Positions 38,978 through 48,851 of a stretch of 64,000 bases of DNA are shown piece after piece. The notes beneath the pieces are model-generated. The model saw only the letters and a list, made by a program, of their open reading frames with translations, did no database searches and was not told where the DNA came from. The stretch covers positions 157,875 through 221,874 of the forward strand of contig NZ_JBQHVU010000002.1 in NCBI RefSeq assembly GCF_052064335.1, written 5' to 3'. Within the stretch, counting starts at the first letter, position 1. Each line of letters opens with the position of its first letter. The position numbers were made by a program, and so were the translations under genes. The stretch is from Weimeria sp002480925. GTDB taxonomy: Bacteria > Bacillota > Clostridia > Lachnospirales > Lachnospiraceae.

Positions 38978-41197
38978 ATGAGTGAAGAAAACAGATTATT
39001 TGCAGATATAAACAGCATAGAAAGGGCAGCCGCAAACGGGCTGCCTTTTTGCGATACAGATGAGAAGACCCAGATCATGAGGGGAGTTATCCATCTGATC
39101 CAAAAGTCCTTAAAGGAGCTTGATGGAACAGGGATACTTACAGCCGACAGGGATCTTCTTACACTGGCAGGTCCTGATCTTATAATCTTTTATGTATATT
39201 TTGACCAGACAGGAAGCCATATGAAAAAGGTCACTGAGCCGGCGTCAGCCTCTCTTACGGCCCTGTCTCATTTCATAGGAGAAAAGAGCGCGGCGTCAGT
39301 CCTTGATAAGGCAGGAGGACTTGAGGCAGCAGGGAATATATCCTTTTTCGGGATAGAAAAAAGGATAGCTGAGAAAAGTGAAGAGATAAAAGCCTGCTAT
39401 GAAAGGCTCTGCGAATATACCTCCCTGGCTGCAGACCAGCTGATAGAGCGCCTGCTTTCCGAGGAAAGGATAATTCCGGCCGATCAGATCACTGACCAGG
39501 AGGAACAGAGGGAGGAGGCTGACACAAGTGAGATAGCCCTTATCGGAGACCAGGACCAGCGTGAGCTTATGAAGAATGCAGCTATGCGTCTCAGAGCAGG
39601 AGAACATGTTGTCTTTTATGATATAAAGGATCTTCTCCACAGGCTGGGAGCCCTCAAGGGCCTGCCGTCAGAGATAAAGGGATCTCCTCAGATAGTCGAG
39701 GATCAGGACGGACAGCTGTCCTTATTTACAGACAAGGATAGGCCTGCTGCCTGCCCTGAGGCTGACCTGCTCTATGATGCTATAATGGAAACCGAACAGA
39801 GGGCCTGGCAGGAGTCCCTTTCAGGAGAAATATCATATGGAAGGGCTCTGAACAGATATTTCGATGATGTAAGGATAGAAAGCTATATAGCCGATCCGCT
39901 GGAGGAATATACACCGGGATCGGCCCAGGATATGGCCCTGGCCCATGACAGATACAGGGAACAGCTCCGAAGGAATGGTGAGGAGGAGCTTTATACAGAG
40001 CTTGAGCTTCCGCTTGTCTTTGTCCTCTATGATATGGAAAAGACAGGCATATATATGGATGCCATCCGTCTGAAGAAGTACGGCGAGCAACTTCTTTCTC
40101 ATATGGAGGAGCTTGAGAAAAAGATATATTCCGAGGCCGGAGGAGAGTTCAATATCAACTCTCCAAAGCAGCTGGGAGAGGTCCTTTTCGACAGGCTTCA
40201 TCTGCCATCAGGCAAAAAGACAAAGACCGGATATTCGACCTCCCAGAAGGTGCTTTCTGAGCTTGCCGGAGATTATCCTATAGTAGCAGATGTACTTTCA
40301 TACAGAAAGTATGCCAAGCTTAAGAGCACCTACGCTGACGGGCTCTTCTCCTGTGTGAATGCAGACGGCAGGGTGCATACGACCTTCCAGCAGACGGTTA
40401 CGGCCACAGGACGTCTTTCAAGCACAGCTCCTAATCTGCAGAATATCCCTATAAGGCTTGAGCTGGGCAAGCAGATAAGGAAGGTATTCCTTCCGGCCAG
40501 CGATGCTCTTTTTCTCGACGCTGACTATTCACAGATCGAGCTTCGTGTCCTGGCCGATATGTCGGGAGATAAAAATCTGATCGAGGCCTACAGATCTGAC
40601 CGGGACATACATACAGCTACAGCTGCGGCTGTTTTTCACGTGAGCACAGATCAGGTGACGCCTGAGATGAGGAGATCGGCCAAGGCAGTAAACTTTGGCA
40701 TAGTCTACGGTATAAGCTCCTTCGGTCTGGGAGAGAATCTTTCTATCTCAAGAAAGCAGGCTCAGGAATATATCAATGATTATTTCAAGGCATATCCCAT
40801 GCTCCATAAGTTCCTCGATTCTCTTGTGACATCTGCAAAGGAAAACGGATTTGCAGTGACAAAGTACGGAAGGAGAAGACCAATACCGGAGCTTTCGGAT
40901 CCCTCCTATATGAAAAGACAGTTTGGCGAGAGAGTAGCTATGAATGCCCCGATCCAGGGAAGCGCAGCCGATATCATCAAGATAGCCATGCTCAATGTAT
41001 ACAGCAGGCTCAGAAGGGAGGGACTCTCATCGAAGCTTCTTCTTTCGGTTCATGATGAGCTTCTGATAGAAGCAAAGCAGAGTGAGAGGGAGGAGGCGGA
41101 GAGGATACTTAAGGAGGAAATGGAAAACGCGGCCTCACTTCAGGTCCCGCTTCTTGTGGACCTGAAGGAGGGAAATGACTGGTATAGCGCACACTAG
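38978..41197 (+). CDS. polA: DNA polymerase I with vestigial 5'-nuclease domain
   Basis: A 739-residue family A polymerase. The C-terminal ~400 residues are complete: TATGRLSS, motif A DADYSQIELRVLA, motif B RRSAKAVNFGIVYG, motif C VHDELL. The 3'-5' exonuclease-like middle lacks the acidic DxE set, as in many Firmicutes. The first ~170 residues are a shrunken 5' nuclease: ADINSIERAAANGLP resembles the usual opening, then it jumps to TADRDLLTL and a short GEKSA helix-hairpin-helix. The segments with the metal-binding acidic residues are gone. Normal length is about 850-930, so about 100-150 residues are missing. It fills gaps but probably cannot remove RNA primers. Confidence 0.93.
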   Translation: MSEENRLFADINSIERAAANGLPFCDTDEKTQIMRGVIHLIQKSLKELDGTGILTADRDLLTLAGPDLIIFYVYFDQTGSHMKKVTEPASASLTALSHFIGEKSAASVLDKAGGLEAAGNISFFGIEKRIAEKSEEIKACYERLCEYTSLAADQLIERLLSEERIIPADQITDQEEQREEADTSEIALIGDQDQRELMKNAAMRLRAGEHVVFYDIKDLLHRLGALKGLPSEIKGSPQIVEDQDGQLSLFTDKDRPAACPEADLLYDAIMETEQRAWQESLSGEISYGRALNRYFDDVRIESYIADPLEEYTPGSAQDMALAHDRYREQLRRNGEEELYTELELPLVFVLYDMEKTGIYMDAIRLKKYGEQLLSHMEELEKKIYSEAGGEFNINSPKQLGEVLFDRLHLPSGKKTKTGYSTSQKVLSELAGDYPIVADVLSYRKYAKLKSTYADGLFSCVNADGRVHTTFQQTVTATGRLSSTAPNLQNIPIRLELGKQIRKVFLPASDALFLDADYSQIELRVLADMSGDKNLIEAYRSDRDIHTATAAAVFHVSTDQVTPEMRRSAKAVNFGIVYGISSFGLGENLSISRKQAQEYINDYFKAYPMLHKFLDSLVTSAKENGFAVTKYGRRRPIPELSDPSYMKRQFGERVAMNAPIQGSAADIIKIAMLNVYSRLRREGLSSKLLLSVHDELLIEAKQSEREEAERILKEEMENAASLQVPLLVDLKEGNDWYSAH

Positions 41198-41208
41198 GGT
41201 TTTATTCT

Positions 41209-42789
41209 ATGGGTGAAAAAAGGATTCGTACACATAAAAGATCATCTCCAGAGAAAAGAGCGGCCAGAAAAAACGGGATATTTCGTATGGTTACGGCTAT
41301 CATTGCCATAAGCTTTGAGATATTCCTGATAACAAATCTTTTTACCAGGCTTAATGCTGAGGCGGAGTGGATAAATATGGTGACAAGGGCCCTGGCTTTA
41401 GTCCTTGTGATCTTTATCTACAATGAGGACAGGAACGCTGCCTTCAAGATACCCTGGATAATACTTATAATGGTGCTTCCGGTCTTTGGAATAATCATGT
41501 ATCTGCTTATCGGGCTAAATGCTCATACCTACCAGATGAAAAAACGTTACAGGCAGATAGATGAAAGGCTCTATCCCATGCTTGAGGGCAACGATGATCT
41601 TAAAGAGCTGGTAAGTGACACAGATCCTGCTGCCGGAGCGGTATGCAACTATCTGCACGATCAGGCACATTTTCCCGTCTATGTAAACAGCCAGGTCAGG
41701 TATTTCGGAGATACGACAGAGGCTCTTTCGTCCCTTCTTTCTGACCTGAGAAGCGCAGAGAATTTCATCTTCATGGAGTACTTTGCTATAGATGACAAGG
41801 AGGCCTGGAAGCAGATAGAGGAAATACTTGTCGAAAAGGTAAAGGAAGGCGTGGAGGTCAGGGTCTTCTATGATGATCTGGGAAGCATAGGCTTTATCAA
41901 TACGGCTTTTTCTAAAAAGCTTAATTCTCTTGGCATCAAATGCAGGGTATTCAACCCCTTCTTTCCCGGCTTAAACAGGTTTTTAAACAACAGGGATCAC
42001 AGGAAGATTACAGTGATAGACGGACGTATAGCCCATACAGGAGGCTATAATCTCGCTGACGAATACTTCAACATAGAAAGACCCTACAGAGCCTGGAAGG
42101 ACTGCGGGATAAGGATAACTGGCCAGGCAGTCGATTCGATGACAGTGATCTTTCTTGAAAACTGGAATGCGACAAAAAAGAATTTCGAAAAGGATCAGAT
42201 CTATGACAGATTCCTGGTAGCAAAAAAGGAGGAAGAAGGAAAGGGCTTCGTGGTACCATTTGCCGACTCTCCTATGGATGAGCTGGAGGTCGGAGAGGAT
42301 GTATACATCACAATGCTAAGTAAGGCCAACAGCTATGCCTATATAATGACTCCATATCTTATCATTACAGATGAGCTTAAATGCGCTCTTTCTCTTGCAG
42401 CCATGAGGGGAGTCGATGTAAGGATAATAACGCCAGGAATACCTGACAAGAAAGTCGTTTATTCTATCACGAGATCCTTTTATCATGATCTCTGCAAAAG
42501 AGGGGTAAGGATCTATGAATGGAGACCGGGCTTCATGCATGGAAAGATGATGGTCTGTGATGATTCATACTGCTTCTGCGGAACTATCAATTTTGACTAC
42601 AGAAGTTTTTACCATCATTTTGAAAACGGAGTATTTTTCGGATACTGCGATGCGGTAATAGATGCAAAGGAGGACTTCCTTATGACAGCAGCAGAGGGGG
42701 AGGAGGTCACCTTAGACTACAGGGCAGGAAGAAAGGGGCTTTTAAAGCTGCCTCAGATGCTACTGCGCCTGTTTGCAGAACTGCTCTGA
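41209..42789 (+). CDS. cls: Cardiolipin synthase
   Basis: A 526-residue PLD-family phosphatidyltransferase: two N-terminal membrane helices (about 25-45 and 57-98), then two HKD motifs, DHRKITVIDGRIAHTGG and MHGKMMVCDDSYCFCGTIN, both with intact His/Lys/Asp. It joins two phosphatidylglycerols into cardiolipin at the membrane. It begins 11 bases after polA with a weak ribosome site, so it may depend on read-through. Confidence 0.93.
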   Translation: MGEKRIRTHKRSSPEKRAARKNGIFRMVTAIIAISFEIFLITNLFTRLNAEAEWINMVTRALALVLVIFIYNEDRNAAFKIPWIILIMVLPVFGIIMYLLIGLNAHTYQMKKRYRQIDERLYPMLEGNDDLKELVSDTDPAAGAVCNYLHDQAHFPVYVNSQVRYFGDTTEALSSLLSDLRSAENFIFMEYFAIDDKEAWKQIEEILVEKVKEGVEVRVFYDDLGSIGFINTAFSKKLNSLGIKCRVFNPFFPGLNRFLNNRDHRKITVIDGRIAHTGGYNLADEYFNIERPYRAWKDCGIRITGQAVDSMTVIFLENWNATKKNFEKDQIYDRFLVAKKEEEGKGFVVPFADSPMDELEVGEDVYITMLSKANSYAYIMTPYLIITDELKCALSLAAMRGVDVRIITPGIPDKKVVYSITRSFYHDLCKRGVRIYEWRPGFMHGKMMVCDDSYCFCGTINFDYRSFYHHFENGVFFGYCDAVIDAKEDFLMTAAEGEEVTLDYRAGRKGLLKLPQMLLRLFAELL

Positions 42790-42800
42790 AGTGCTATAAT
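42773..42800 (+). promoter_or_regulatory. Probable promoter of the coaE fusion gene
   Basis: TTGCAG, 16-base spacer, TATAAT (42795-42800), overlapping the end of cls. Confidence 0.55.
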
Positions 42801-42830
42801 ACATGATGCGGGAGACTGGTGAGGGAATTT

Positions 42831-45623
42831 ATGCATTTTATAGGAATAACAGGAGGAGTCGGTGCCGGAAAAAGTGAGGTGCTGTCCTTTATTGAAAAGA
42901 ATTATAAGGTCGAGGTATTACATGCGGATGATCTGGCAAGACAGCTGGAGACACCCGGTCATGCCTGCTATGACATAATAAGAGACGAATTCGGATCAGA
43001 GGATATATGGGGAGCTTATGATGCCTCACATCCAGGCAAGCTCCGTATAGAATGGAAGAAGCTGTCGGATCTGATATATAGTGACGACGCTAAGAGAGAA
43101 AGGCTTGATCAGATAGTACATCCGGCAGTAAAGGAGGAGATACTAAACAGGGTTTCTCTTGCCAGAAAGTCCGGAACCGTTGATGCCTTTTTCCTTGAGG
43201 CGGCTCTCTTGCTTGAGGAGGGCTATGACAGCATATGTGATGAGATCTGGTATATCTATGCATCAAAGGAGGTTCGGAAAAAGAGACTTAAGACCTCCAG
43301 AGGATATTCGGATCAGAAGATCGATGCCATTCTTTCGGCCCAGCTTTCAGATGAGGAATTCCGTCACAGATGTCAGGTGACCATCGATAATTCATATGGG
43401 CTTGAAAGAGGTTTTCCGGAAGTGAAAAGGGAGATGAAGCGTTTGCTGGGAGCTAAGGGAGAAGGATCAAAGGATAAGACTGATAAGGAAATGGATAAGA
43501 GCAGGATGGCTGTTCCTGATGACAGGGAGCTTGTATACAGTCTTGATATAGGTACCAGAAATGTAGTAGGTACAGTAGGATATCAGGAGGGCGAGGACGA
43601 TTTTCATGTCCTTGCCATGTCCAGCATGGAGCATAAGGCCAGAGCCATGCTTGACGGTCAGATCCATGATATAGGCATGGTGGCTGATATCATAAGAAGG
43701 GTCACAGATGATCTGAATGAAAGGCTGGGAATCAGGCTCCATGAGGTCTGTATAGCAGCCGCTGGTCGAGTGCTCCGTACCGTTACGACAAGGGTCGAGA
43801 TGGACTTCGACGAGGAGACCGTTGTCACAGGAGATGATATCAATACCCTTGATCTGATGGGAGTCGATCAGGCCCAGAGGGATATCAACTTAGACGGAGG
43901 TCCTTACAGATTCTACTGTGTCGGTTACTCGACGATGAAGTATTATCTGAACGGAGAGCTTTTCTCCAATCTCGAGGGCCATAAGGCTACAAGGATAGAG
44001 GAGGTAATAATAGTTACCTTCCTCCCTGAGGATGTAGTAGACGGATTGTATTCTGCAGTTGAAAGAGCCGGGCTTTCCGTTATGAATATGACACTCGAGC
44101 CAATAGCTGCCATATCCGTTGCTATTCCGAAGAATTTCAGGATGTTAAATATCGCCCTTATAGATGTAGGAGCCGGTACCTCCGATATCTGTATCACAAG
44201 AGACGGAGGGATAATTGCCTACGGCATGATCCCTTATGCCGGCGACGAGCTTACAGAGGTCTTAGTCCAGGCCTTCCTTGTCGATTTCGATACGGCTGAG
44301 CAGATCAAGAAGGATTCTACGGATAGGGATGAGGTCACCTATAATGACATCATGGGTATCTCCCATACTATACCGTCAGAGGATGTCTGGAAGCTTACTG
44401 ATCCTGTAATGACGAAGATAACCGATGCAGTTGCAGAAAAGATAACAGAGCTTAACGGCGACAAGCCTGTTGCTGCTGCCTTTGTGGTAGGAGGCGGAGG
44501 AAAGGTCCATGGCTTCTGCGAGCATCTGGCAAAGAAGCTGGGAGTGGTTTCAGAAAGAGTGGCTCTCCGTGGGGAGGAGGTAATGAAAAACATTACATTC
44601 CCTGACGGAGTGAAAAAGGATCCTCTTCTTGTTACTCCTATTGGTATCTGCATGAACTATTATGAGCAGAAGAATAATTTCATCATGATCCATTTCAACG
44701 GAGAGATGATGAAGCTTTATGATAACGGACATCTGAAGGTCGTTGATGCAGCCATGCAGAGCGGCATGGATACGGCTGAACTTTTCCCGAGAAGAGGAAA
44801 GGAGATTCATTTCACTGTAAATGGACAGGAGAGGATGGTAAGAGGTCATGAGGGTGAGTCCGCCAAGGTAGTCATGAACGGCCACGAAGCTTCTCTTAAT
44901 ACTGTCCTGATCCCGAATGCGACAGTAACGATCACAGGCTCTACAGCCGGAGAGATGGGCTCGCTAAGGATAGAAAATCTCGAGGAGTTTACAAGAGCCT
45001 TTGTTTCATTTATAGTAAATGGCACAAAGGTCAGATGTCCTGAGTTCGTAGAGGTAAACGGAGTCCTCACTCCGGGAAACTACGAGATAAAGGATGGAGA
45101 CGATATAGAGACAAGGAGTTACTATACTGTTTCTCAGCTGGCTCAGTTCATGGATGTTGAGCCTGATCCGGATCATCAGATCCTTGTCAATAAAAACCCA
45201 GCCGACATGAATACCCTGATCTATGAGAATTTCTCGATAGAATGGACTCTTACAGGCAAGGGCTTCAAGAAGGAGGAAGAGGAGGCAGAGGAGCTTCCTG
45301 ATGAAAAGGAAGAGAAGGAGAACAAGAATGAGCCTGAGCAGGCAGCCACCAATACTCCTGACCTTCCGGCGACTCCGCTTACAAGCGAGGCTTTTGCTGA
45401 CATTCCAAAGAAGGCCGGCAACCAGATACAGGTGAAATTCAACGGAGATGATGTTACCCTGTCAGGAAGACTCGATTATATATTTGCAGATGTACTTGCA
45501 GCTGTAAATTTCGATGTCAACCAGGCCAATGGCAGGATAGTAAAGACCATGAAAAACGGAGCAAAGTGCGGATACGCCGAGCCGGTTTCAGACGGAGACG
45601 AGCTTAGCGTGGAGTTTTTCTGA
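42831..45623 (+). CDS. coaE: Fusion of dephospho-CoA kinase and FtsA/PilM-like actin-fold protein
   Basis: A 930-residue single frame. Residues 1-205 are dephospho-CoA kinase (P-loop GITGGVGAGKSEV, HADDLARQL, FLEAALLLEEGYD), the last step of CoA synthesis. A lysine/aspartate-rich linker (about 206-232) leads to an FtsA-like ATPase: phosphate-1 SLDIGTRNVVGTVGY, an SHS2-like insert (CIAAAGRVLRTVTT), phosphate-2 IDVGAGTSDICITRDGG near 445, adenosine motif VVGGGGKVHGF near 553. The last ~330 residues are beta-rich repeats with an acidic linker (EEEEAEELPDEKEEKENK) and no known family. No stop or shift separates the parts. AGGGA precedes ATG 42831. It may supply the FtsA role missing near ftsZ. 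Confidence 0.88.
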   Translation: MHFIGITGGVGAGKSEVLSFIEKNYKVEVLHADDLARQLETPGHACYDIIRDEFGSEDIWGAYDASHPGKLRIEWKKLSDLIYSDDAKRERLDQIVHPAVKEEILNRVSLARKSGTVDAFFLEAALLLEEGYDSICDEIWYIYASKEVRKKRLKTSRGYSDQKIDAILSAQLSDEEFRHRCQVTIDNSYGLERGFPEVKREMKRLLGAKGEGSKDKTDKEMDKSRMAVPDDRELVYSLDIGTRNVVGTVGYQEGEDDFHVLAMSSMEHKARAMLDGQIHDIGMVADIIRRVTDDLNERLGIRLHEVCIAAAGRVLRTVTTRVEMDFDEETVVTGDDINTLDLMGVDQAQRDINLDGGPYRFYCVGYSTMKYYLNGELFSNLEGHKATRIEEVIIVTFLPEDVVDGLYSAVERAGLSVMNMTLEPIAAISVAIPKNFRMLNIALIDVGAGTSDICITRDGGIIAYGMIPYAGDELTEVLVQAFLVDFDTAEQIKKDSTDRDEVTYNDIMGISHTIPSEDVWKLTDPVMTKITDAVAEKITELNGDKPVAAAFVVGGGGKVHGFCEHLAKKLGVVSERVALRGEEVMKNITFPDGVKKDPLLVTPIGICMNYYEQKNNFIMIHFNGEMMKLYDNGHLKVVDAAMQSGMDTAELFPRRGKEIHFTVNGQERMVRGHEGESAKVVMNGHEASLNTVLIPNATVTITGSTAGEMGSLRIENLEEFTRAFVSFIVNGTKVRCPEFVEVNGVLTPGNYEIKDGDDIETRSYYTVSQLAQFMDVEPDPDHQILVNKNPADMNTLIYENFSIEWTLTGKGFKKEEEEAEELPDEKEEKENKNEPEQAATNTPDLPATPLTSEAFADIPKKAGNQIQVKFNGDDVTLSGRLDYIFADVLAAVNFDVNQANGRIVKTMKNGAKCGYAEPVSDGDELSVEFF

Positions 45624-45659
45624 TAAATAGATGAAATAAGCGTCCGATTGGAGGACTCA

Positions 45660-46460
45660 ATGGAAATGTTTTCGATTGCCAGCGGTAGCAGCGGCAACTG
45701 TATCTTAGTTGGCAATGACAGGGATCATGTGCTGGTGGACTGCGGTATTTCCGGCAAGAAGACAGAAAAGGGACTTAACCAGTATGATCTGACGACACCA
45801 GACTGTGCGGGTATCCTTATCACGCATGAGCATATTGATCATATTGCAGGACTTGGCGTTCTGATGCGCAGATATGCGCTTAAGGTTTATGCGACAGCAG
45901 GTACTATAAATGCTATCCTGCGTGACGGACGGATAGGGAAGGTAGACCAGTCACTTTTTTCTGTAATCCATGCAGACGAGAGCTTTCAGATAGGAAGTCT
46001 CGGGGTCAGGCCGGTCCACATCTGTCATGATGCAGCAGATCCTGTAGGATATATTATAAATGACGATTCCGGAAAAAAGGTAGGAGTAGTCACAGATCTT
46101 GGCTGTTATGATGATCATATAGTAGATGAGCTGCAGGGACTCTCAGCTGTCCTCTTAGAGGCAAACCACGATGAAAACATGCTCTCCTGCGGGCCCTATC
46201 CTTACCAGCTGAAGCGGAGGATTAGAAGCGACTATGGTCATCTTTCCAATTCCCTGTCGGGACAGCTTCTTGGCCGTATCCTGAATGATCACATGGAACA
46301 TGTATATCTCGGCCATCTTTCCGCAGAGAATAATTACGGACCGCTGGCGCTTGAGACAGTAGGCCAGGAGATCACGGATGGAGACAATCCTTACAAAGCG
46401 AAGGATTTCAACATAACAGTAGCATCACGGCACGAGGTGTCGGAGAAAGTAGTATTTTAA
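45660..46460 (+). CDS. YycJ/WalJ-like MBL-fold hydrolase
   Basis: About 266 residues. It opens MEMFSIASGSSGNCILVG, the usual YycJ start, followed by DCGISGKKTEKGL, the metal motif THEHIDHIAG, and GYIINDDSGKKVGVVTDLG. In B. subtilis the relative has 5'-3' exonuclease activity and is linked to the WalRK cell-wall system; here no walRK is nearby. GGAGG five bases before ATG 45660 decides the start over an in-frame TTG at 45648. It is probably cotranscribed with the two genes that follow. Confidence 0.88.
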   Translation: MEMFSIASGSSGNCILVGNDRDHVLVDCGISGKKTEKGLNQYDLTTPDCAGILITHEHIDHIAGLGVLMRRYALKVYATAGTINAILRDGRIGKVDQSLFSVIHADESFQIGSLGVRPVHICHDAADPVGYIINDDSGKKVGVVTDLGCYDDHIVDELQGLSAVLLEANHDENMLSCGPYPYQLKRRIRSDYGHLSNSLSGQLLGRILNDHMEHVYLGHLSAENNYGPLALETVGQEITDGDNPYKAKDFNITVASRHEVSEKVVF

Positions 46461-46470
46461 GGAGAACATC

Positions 46471-46752
46471 ATGGAATCAAAAAACAGAACCATCATCAGC
46501 GTAGTAGGAAAGGATGCAGTCGGAATCATTGCAAAGGTCTGCACCTATCTTTCAGACCATAAGGCAAATGTGCTCGATATTTCCCAGACTATCCTTGACG
46601 GATTCTTTACTATGATGATGATAGTGGATACGAGTGCCGCTGATCAGTCCTTCGGGGATATACAGAAGGGGCTTTCAGATATCGGATCAGATATAGGAGT
46701 AGATATCAGGTGCCAGAAGGAAGAGATTTTTGAGATGATGCATCGTATCTGA
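46471..46752 (+). CDS. ACT-domain protein (UPF0237)
   Basis: A 93-residue single ACT domain: RTIISVVGKDAVGIIAKVCTYLSDHKANVLDISQTI. ACT domains bind amino acids or similar small ligands. It is always found beside UPF0210 in many Firmicutes, as here (10 bases apart), so it may regulate or partner that protein. AAGGAGA precedes the ATG. Confidence 0.92.
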   Translation: MESKNRTIISVVGKDAVGIIAKVCTYLSDHKANVLDISQTILDGFFTMMMIVDTSAADQSFGDIQKGLSDIGSDIGVDIRCQKEEIFEMMHRI

Positions 46753-46762
46753 GGAAAGAAAA

Positions 46763-48127
46763 ATGATTAATATTTTAGAAGTAGAAGAGACCAACAGGAT
46801 GGTCTCCGATGAGAACCTTGATGTAAGAACCATAACGATAGGGATTAGTCTTTTTGACTGTATGGATTCTGATCTTGACAGATTAAATGACAATATTTAC
46901 AAGAAGATCACTACAGTAGCAAAGGATCTGGTCCCTGCAGGTGAAAGGATAGAGAAGGAATTCGGTATCCCTATAGTAAATAAAAGGATATCCGTCACTC
47001 CTATAGCTATGATAGGCGCAGCAGCCTGCCACAGCCCTAAGGACTATGTGACCATTGCAAGGACCCTTGACAGAGCGGCAAAGACAGTTGGGGTAAACTT
47101 CCTTGGAGGATATTCTGCGATCGTAAGTAAGGGAATGACTACCCAGGACAGATATCTTATCGAATCGATCCCTGAGGCTCTTTCTGTTACTGACTTTGTA
47201 TGCTCATCTATAAATGTCGGCTCGACCAGGACCGGGATCAATATGGATGCCGTACGTCTCCTGGGCCAGGTAGTAAAGGATACTGCGCTTGCTACAAAGG
47301 AGGCTGATTCTATCGGTTGTGCCAAGCTTGTGGTATTCTGCAATGCTCCTGACGACAACCCGTTCATGGCGGGCGCCTTCCATGGAGTTTCGGAGGCAGA
47401 TGCTATAATAAATGTCGGAGTGTCAGGACCGGGAGTGGTAAAGACTGCTCTTTCCCGTGTCAGAGGAGAGTCGTTTGAGGTCCTCTGCGAGACGATAAAA
47501 AAGACCGCCTTCAAGATCACAAGAGTCGGTCAGGCCGTCGCAAAGGAAGCAAGCAGGATGCTCCATATACCTTTTGGTATCATAGATCTCTCCCTTGCGC
47601 CGACTCCGGCCATAGGAGATTCAGTTGCTGATATACTTGAGGAGATAGGTCTTGAGAGGGCAGGAGCTCCTGGAACGACCGCAGCACTCGCACTTCTTAA
47701 TGATCAGGTTAAAAAGGGTGGTATAATGGCCTCCTCATATGTAGGAGGACTTTCAGGAGCCTTTATCCCTGTATCAGAGGATCAGGGTATGATCGATTCA
47801 GTCGAGGCCGGAGCCCTTACGATAGAAAAGCTTGAAGCCATGACCTGCGTCTGCTCGGTAGGACTTGATATGATAGCTATTCCTGGAGATACAAAGGCGA
47901 CGACCATATCAGGAATAATAGCAGATGAGATGGCGATAGGAATGGTAAATCAGAAGACAACAGCAGTCCGTCTTATTCCTGTGATTGGTAAGGGAGTAGG
48001 AGACAGCGTTCAGTTCGGAGGGCTTTTGGGCTATGCGCCGATAATGCCTGTAAATCAGTTCGACTGTCAGGACTTTGTAAACCGCAAGGGACGTATCCCG
48101 GCACCTATCCATTCATTCAAGAACTGA
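46763..48127 (+). CDS. UPF0210 (PFL) family protein
   Basis: A 454-residue conserved protein of the UPF0210/DUF711 family. Recognisable segments are TIGISLFDC, FGIPIVNKRISVTPI, GVNFLGGYSAIVSKGM, CSSINVGSTRTGINMDAV, PGDTKATTISGIIADE. The family is structurally related to glycyl-radical folds, but I see no glycyl-radical motif, and its reaction is not established. It sits right after its ACT partner and ends one base from the convergent YoaK-like gene, with a terminator spanning that junction. Confidence 0.9.
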   Translation: MINILEVEETNRMVSDENLDVRTITIGISLFDCMDSDLDRLNDNIYKKITTVAKDLVPAGERIEKEFGIPIVNKRISVTPIAMIGAAACHSPKDYVTIARTLDRAAKTVGVNFLGGYSAIVSKGMTTQDRYLIESIPEALSVTDFVCSSINVGSTRTGINMDAVRLLGQVVKDTALATKEADSIGCAKLVVFCNAPDDNPFMAGAFHGVSEADAIINVGVSGPGVVKTALSRVRGESFEVLCETIKKTAFKITRVGQAVAKEASRMLHIPFGIIDLSLAPTPAIGDSVADILEEIGLERAGAPGTTAALALLNDQVKKGGIMASSYVGGLSGAFIPVSEDQGMIDSVEAGALTIEKLEAMTCVCSVGLDMIAIPGDTKATTISGIIADEMAIGMVNQKTTAVRLIPVIGKGVGDSVQFGGLLGYAPIMPVNQFDCQDFVNRKGRIPAPIHSFKN

Positions 48128-48128
48128 T

Positions 48129-48851
48129 TCAGTGTCCACGGGGCTTCATGAAAAGAAGCCCCTTTTCATATGTTCTGTCAGCAGTCAGCAGCCTTATGAA
48201 GACAAATATCTCGACTGCAGTTGCTGTCCATATAGCATAATCCTTAATAAGAAGACAGAGGCCTGAGCAGACAGCAGCTCCGCTCACAAAGGAAAGTATC
48301 ATAATGCCGTGGCGGGTGAAACGGCTTCTGCTGTCAGGCCTGTGATGGTGGAGATACTTTACTATATTGCTTCCGAACTGTCTTACATGGTTAGTGATAA
48401 AGGTCGTAGCCATACCTATTCCCTCGGCCTGGCGGAAGGTGTTGAACTGCATTGCCGCAAGGAAGTTAAGGGAAATCTGGCAGATCTGATCAGGGGCCTG
48501 GCTCGGTATGAAGCCTAGCGCGAAGGTTACAATGGCCTCTATCCCTACAAGCAGGGTATCCCATCGCATAAGCTTCATTTTCTTTATACGGAAGGCCAGA
48601 GCCTCTGATATCATGGTCCCGCTCAGATAAGCCAGAAATGGCAGGAAATAATAAGCAGCTCCCTTGAAATCTCCCTGGCCTAAATGTATGGCAAGCATTA
48701 CGAGGTTTGCAGTCTGCGCATTGCAGAACACTCCTCCCCTCATCACAAAGGTATAGCCGCCGAATACTCCTCCGGCAAAGATAAGCAGATAAAAGATATA
48801 CTGTTTTTCGCATTCAAGATAAGTGACTTCTTTATTCTTCTTCTGATCCAT
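48129..48851 (-). CDS. YoaK/DUF1275-family membrane protein
   Basis: A 240-residue protein with about six membrane segments. The opening FAGGVFGGYTFVMRGGVFCNAQTANLVMLA is typical of DUF1275 (YoaK): glycine-rich first helix then an NAQTGN-like motif. TTFITNHVRQFGSNIV matches the conserved mid-region. Function unknown; some members have been proposed as small-solute permeases. Its 3' end contains the terminator for the convergent UPF0210 gene. Confidence 0.87.
   Translation of the reverse strand: MDQKKNKEVTYLECEKQYIFYLLIFAGGVFGGYTFVMRGGVFCNAQTANLVMLAIHLGQGDFKGAAYYFLPFLAYLSGTMISEALAFRIKKMKLMRWDTLLVGIEAIVTFALGFIPSQAPDQICQISLNFLAAMQFNTFRQAEGIGMATTFITNHVRQFGSNIVKYLHHHRPDSRSRFTRHGIMILSFVSGAAVCSGLCLLIKDYAIWTATAVEIFVFIRLLTADRTYEKGLLFMKPRGH
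48140..48166 (+). terminator. Terminator after the UPF0210 gene
   Basis: GGGGCTTC/GAAGCCCC hairpin then TTTT, lying inside the end of the convergent gene. Confidence 0.72.

Noticed and set aside
42831..45623. Two separate genes, coaE and ftsA-like
   Set aside because: The frame is continuous through the linker with no stop. An internal ATG near 43491 exists but lacks a convincing ribosome site.
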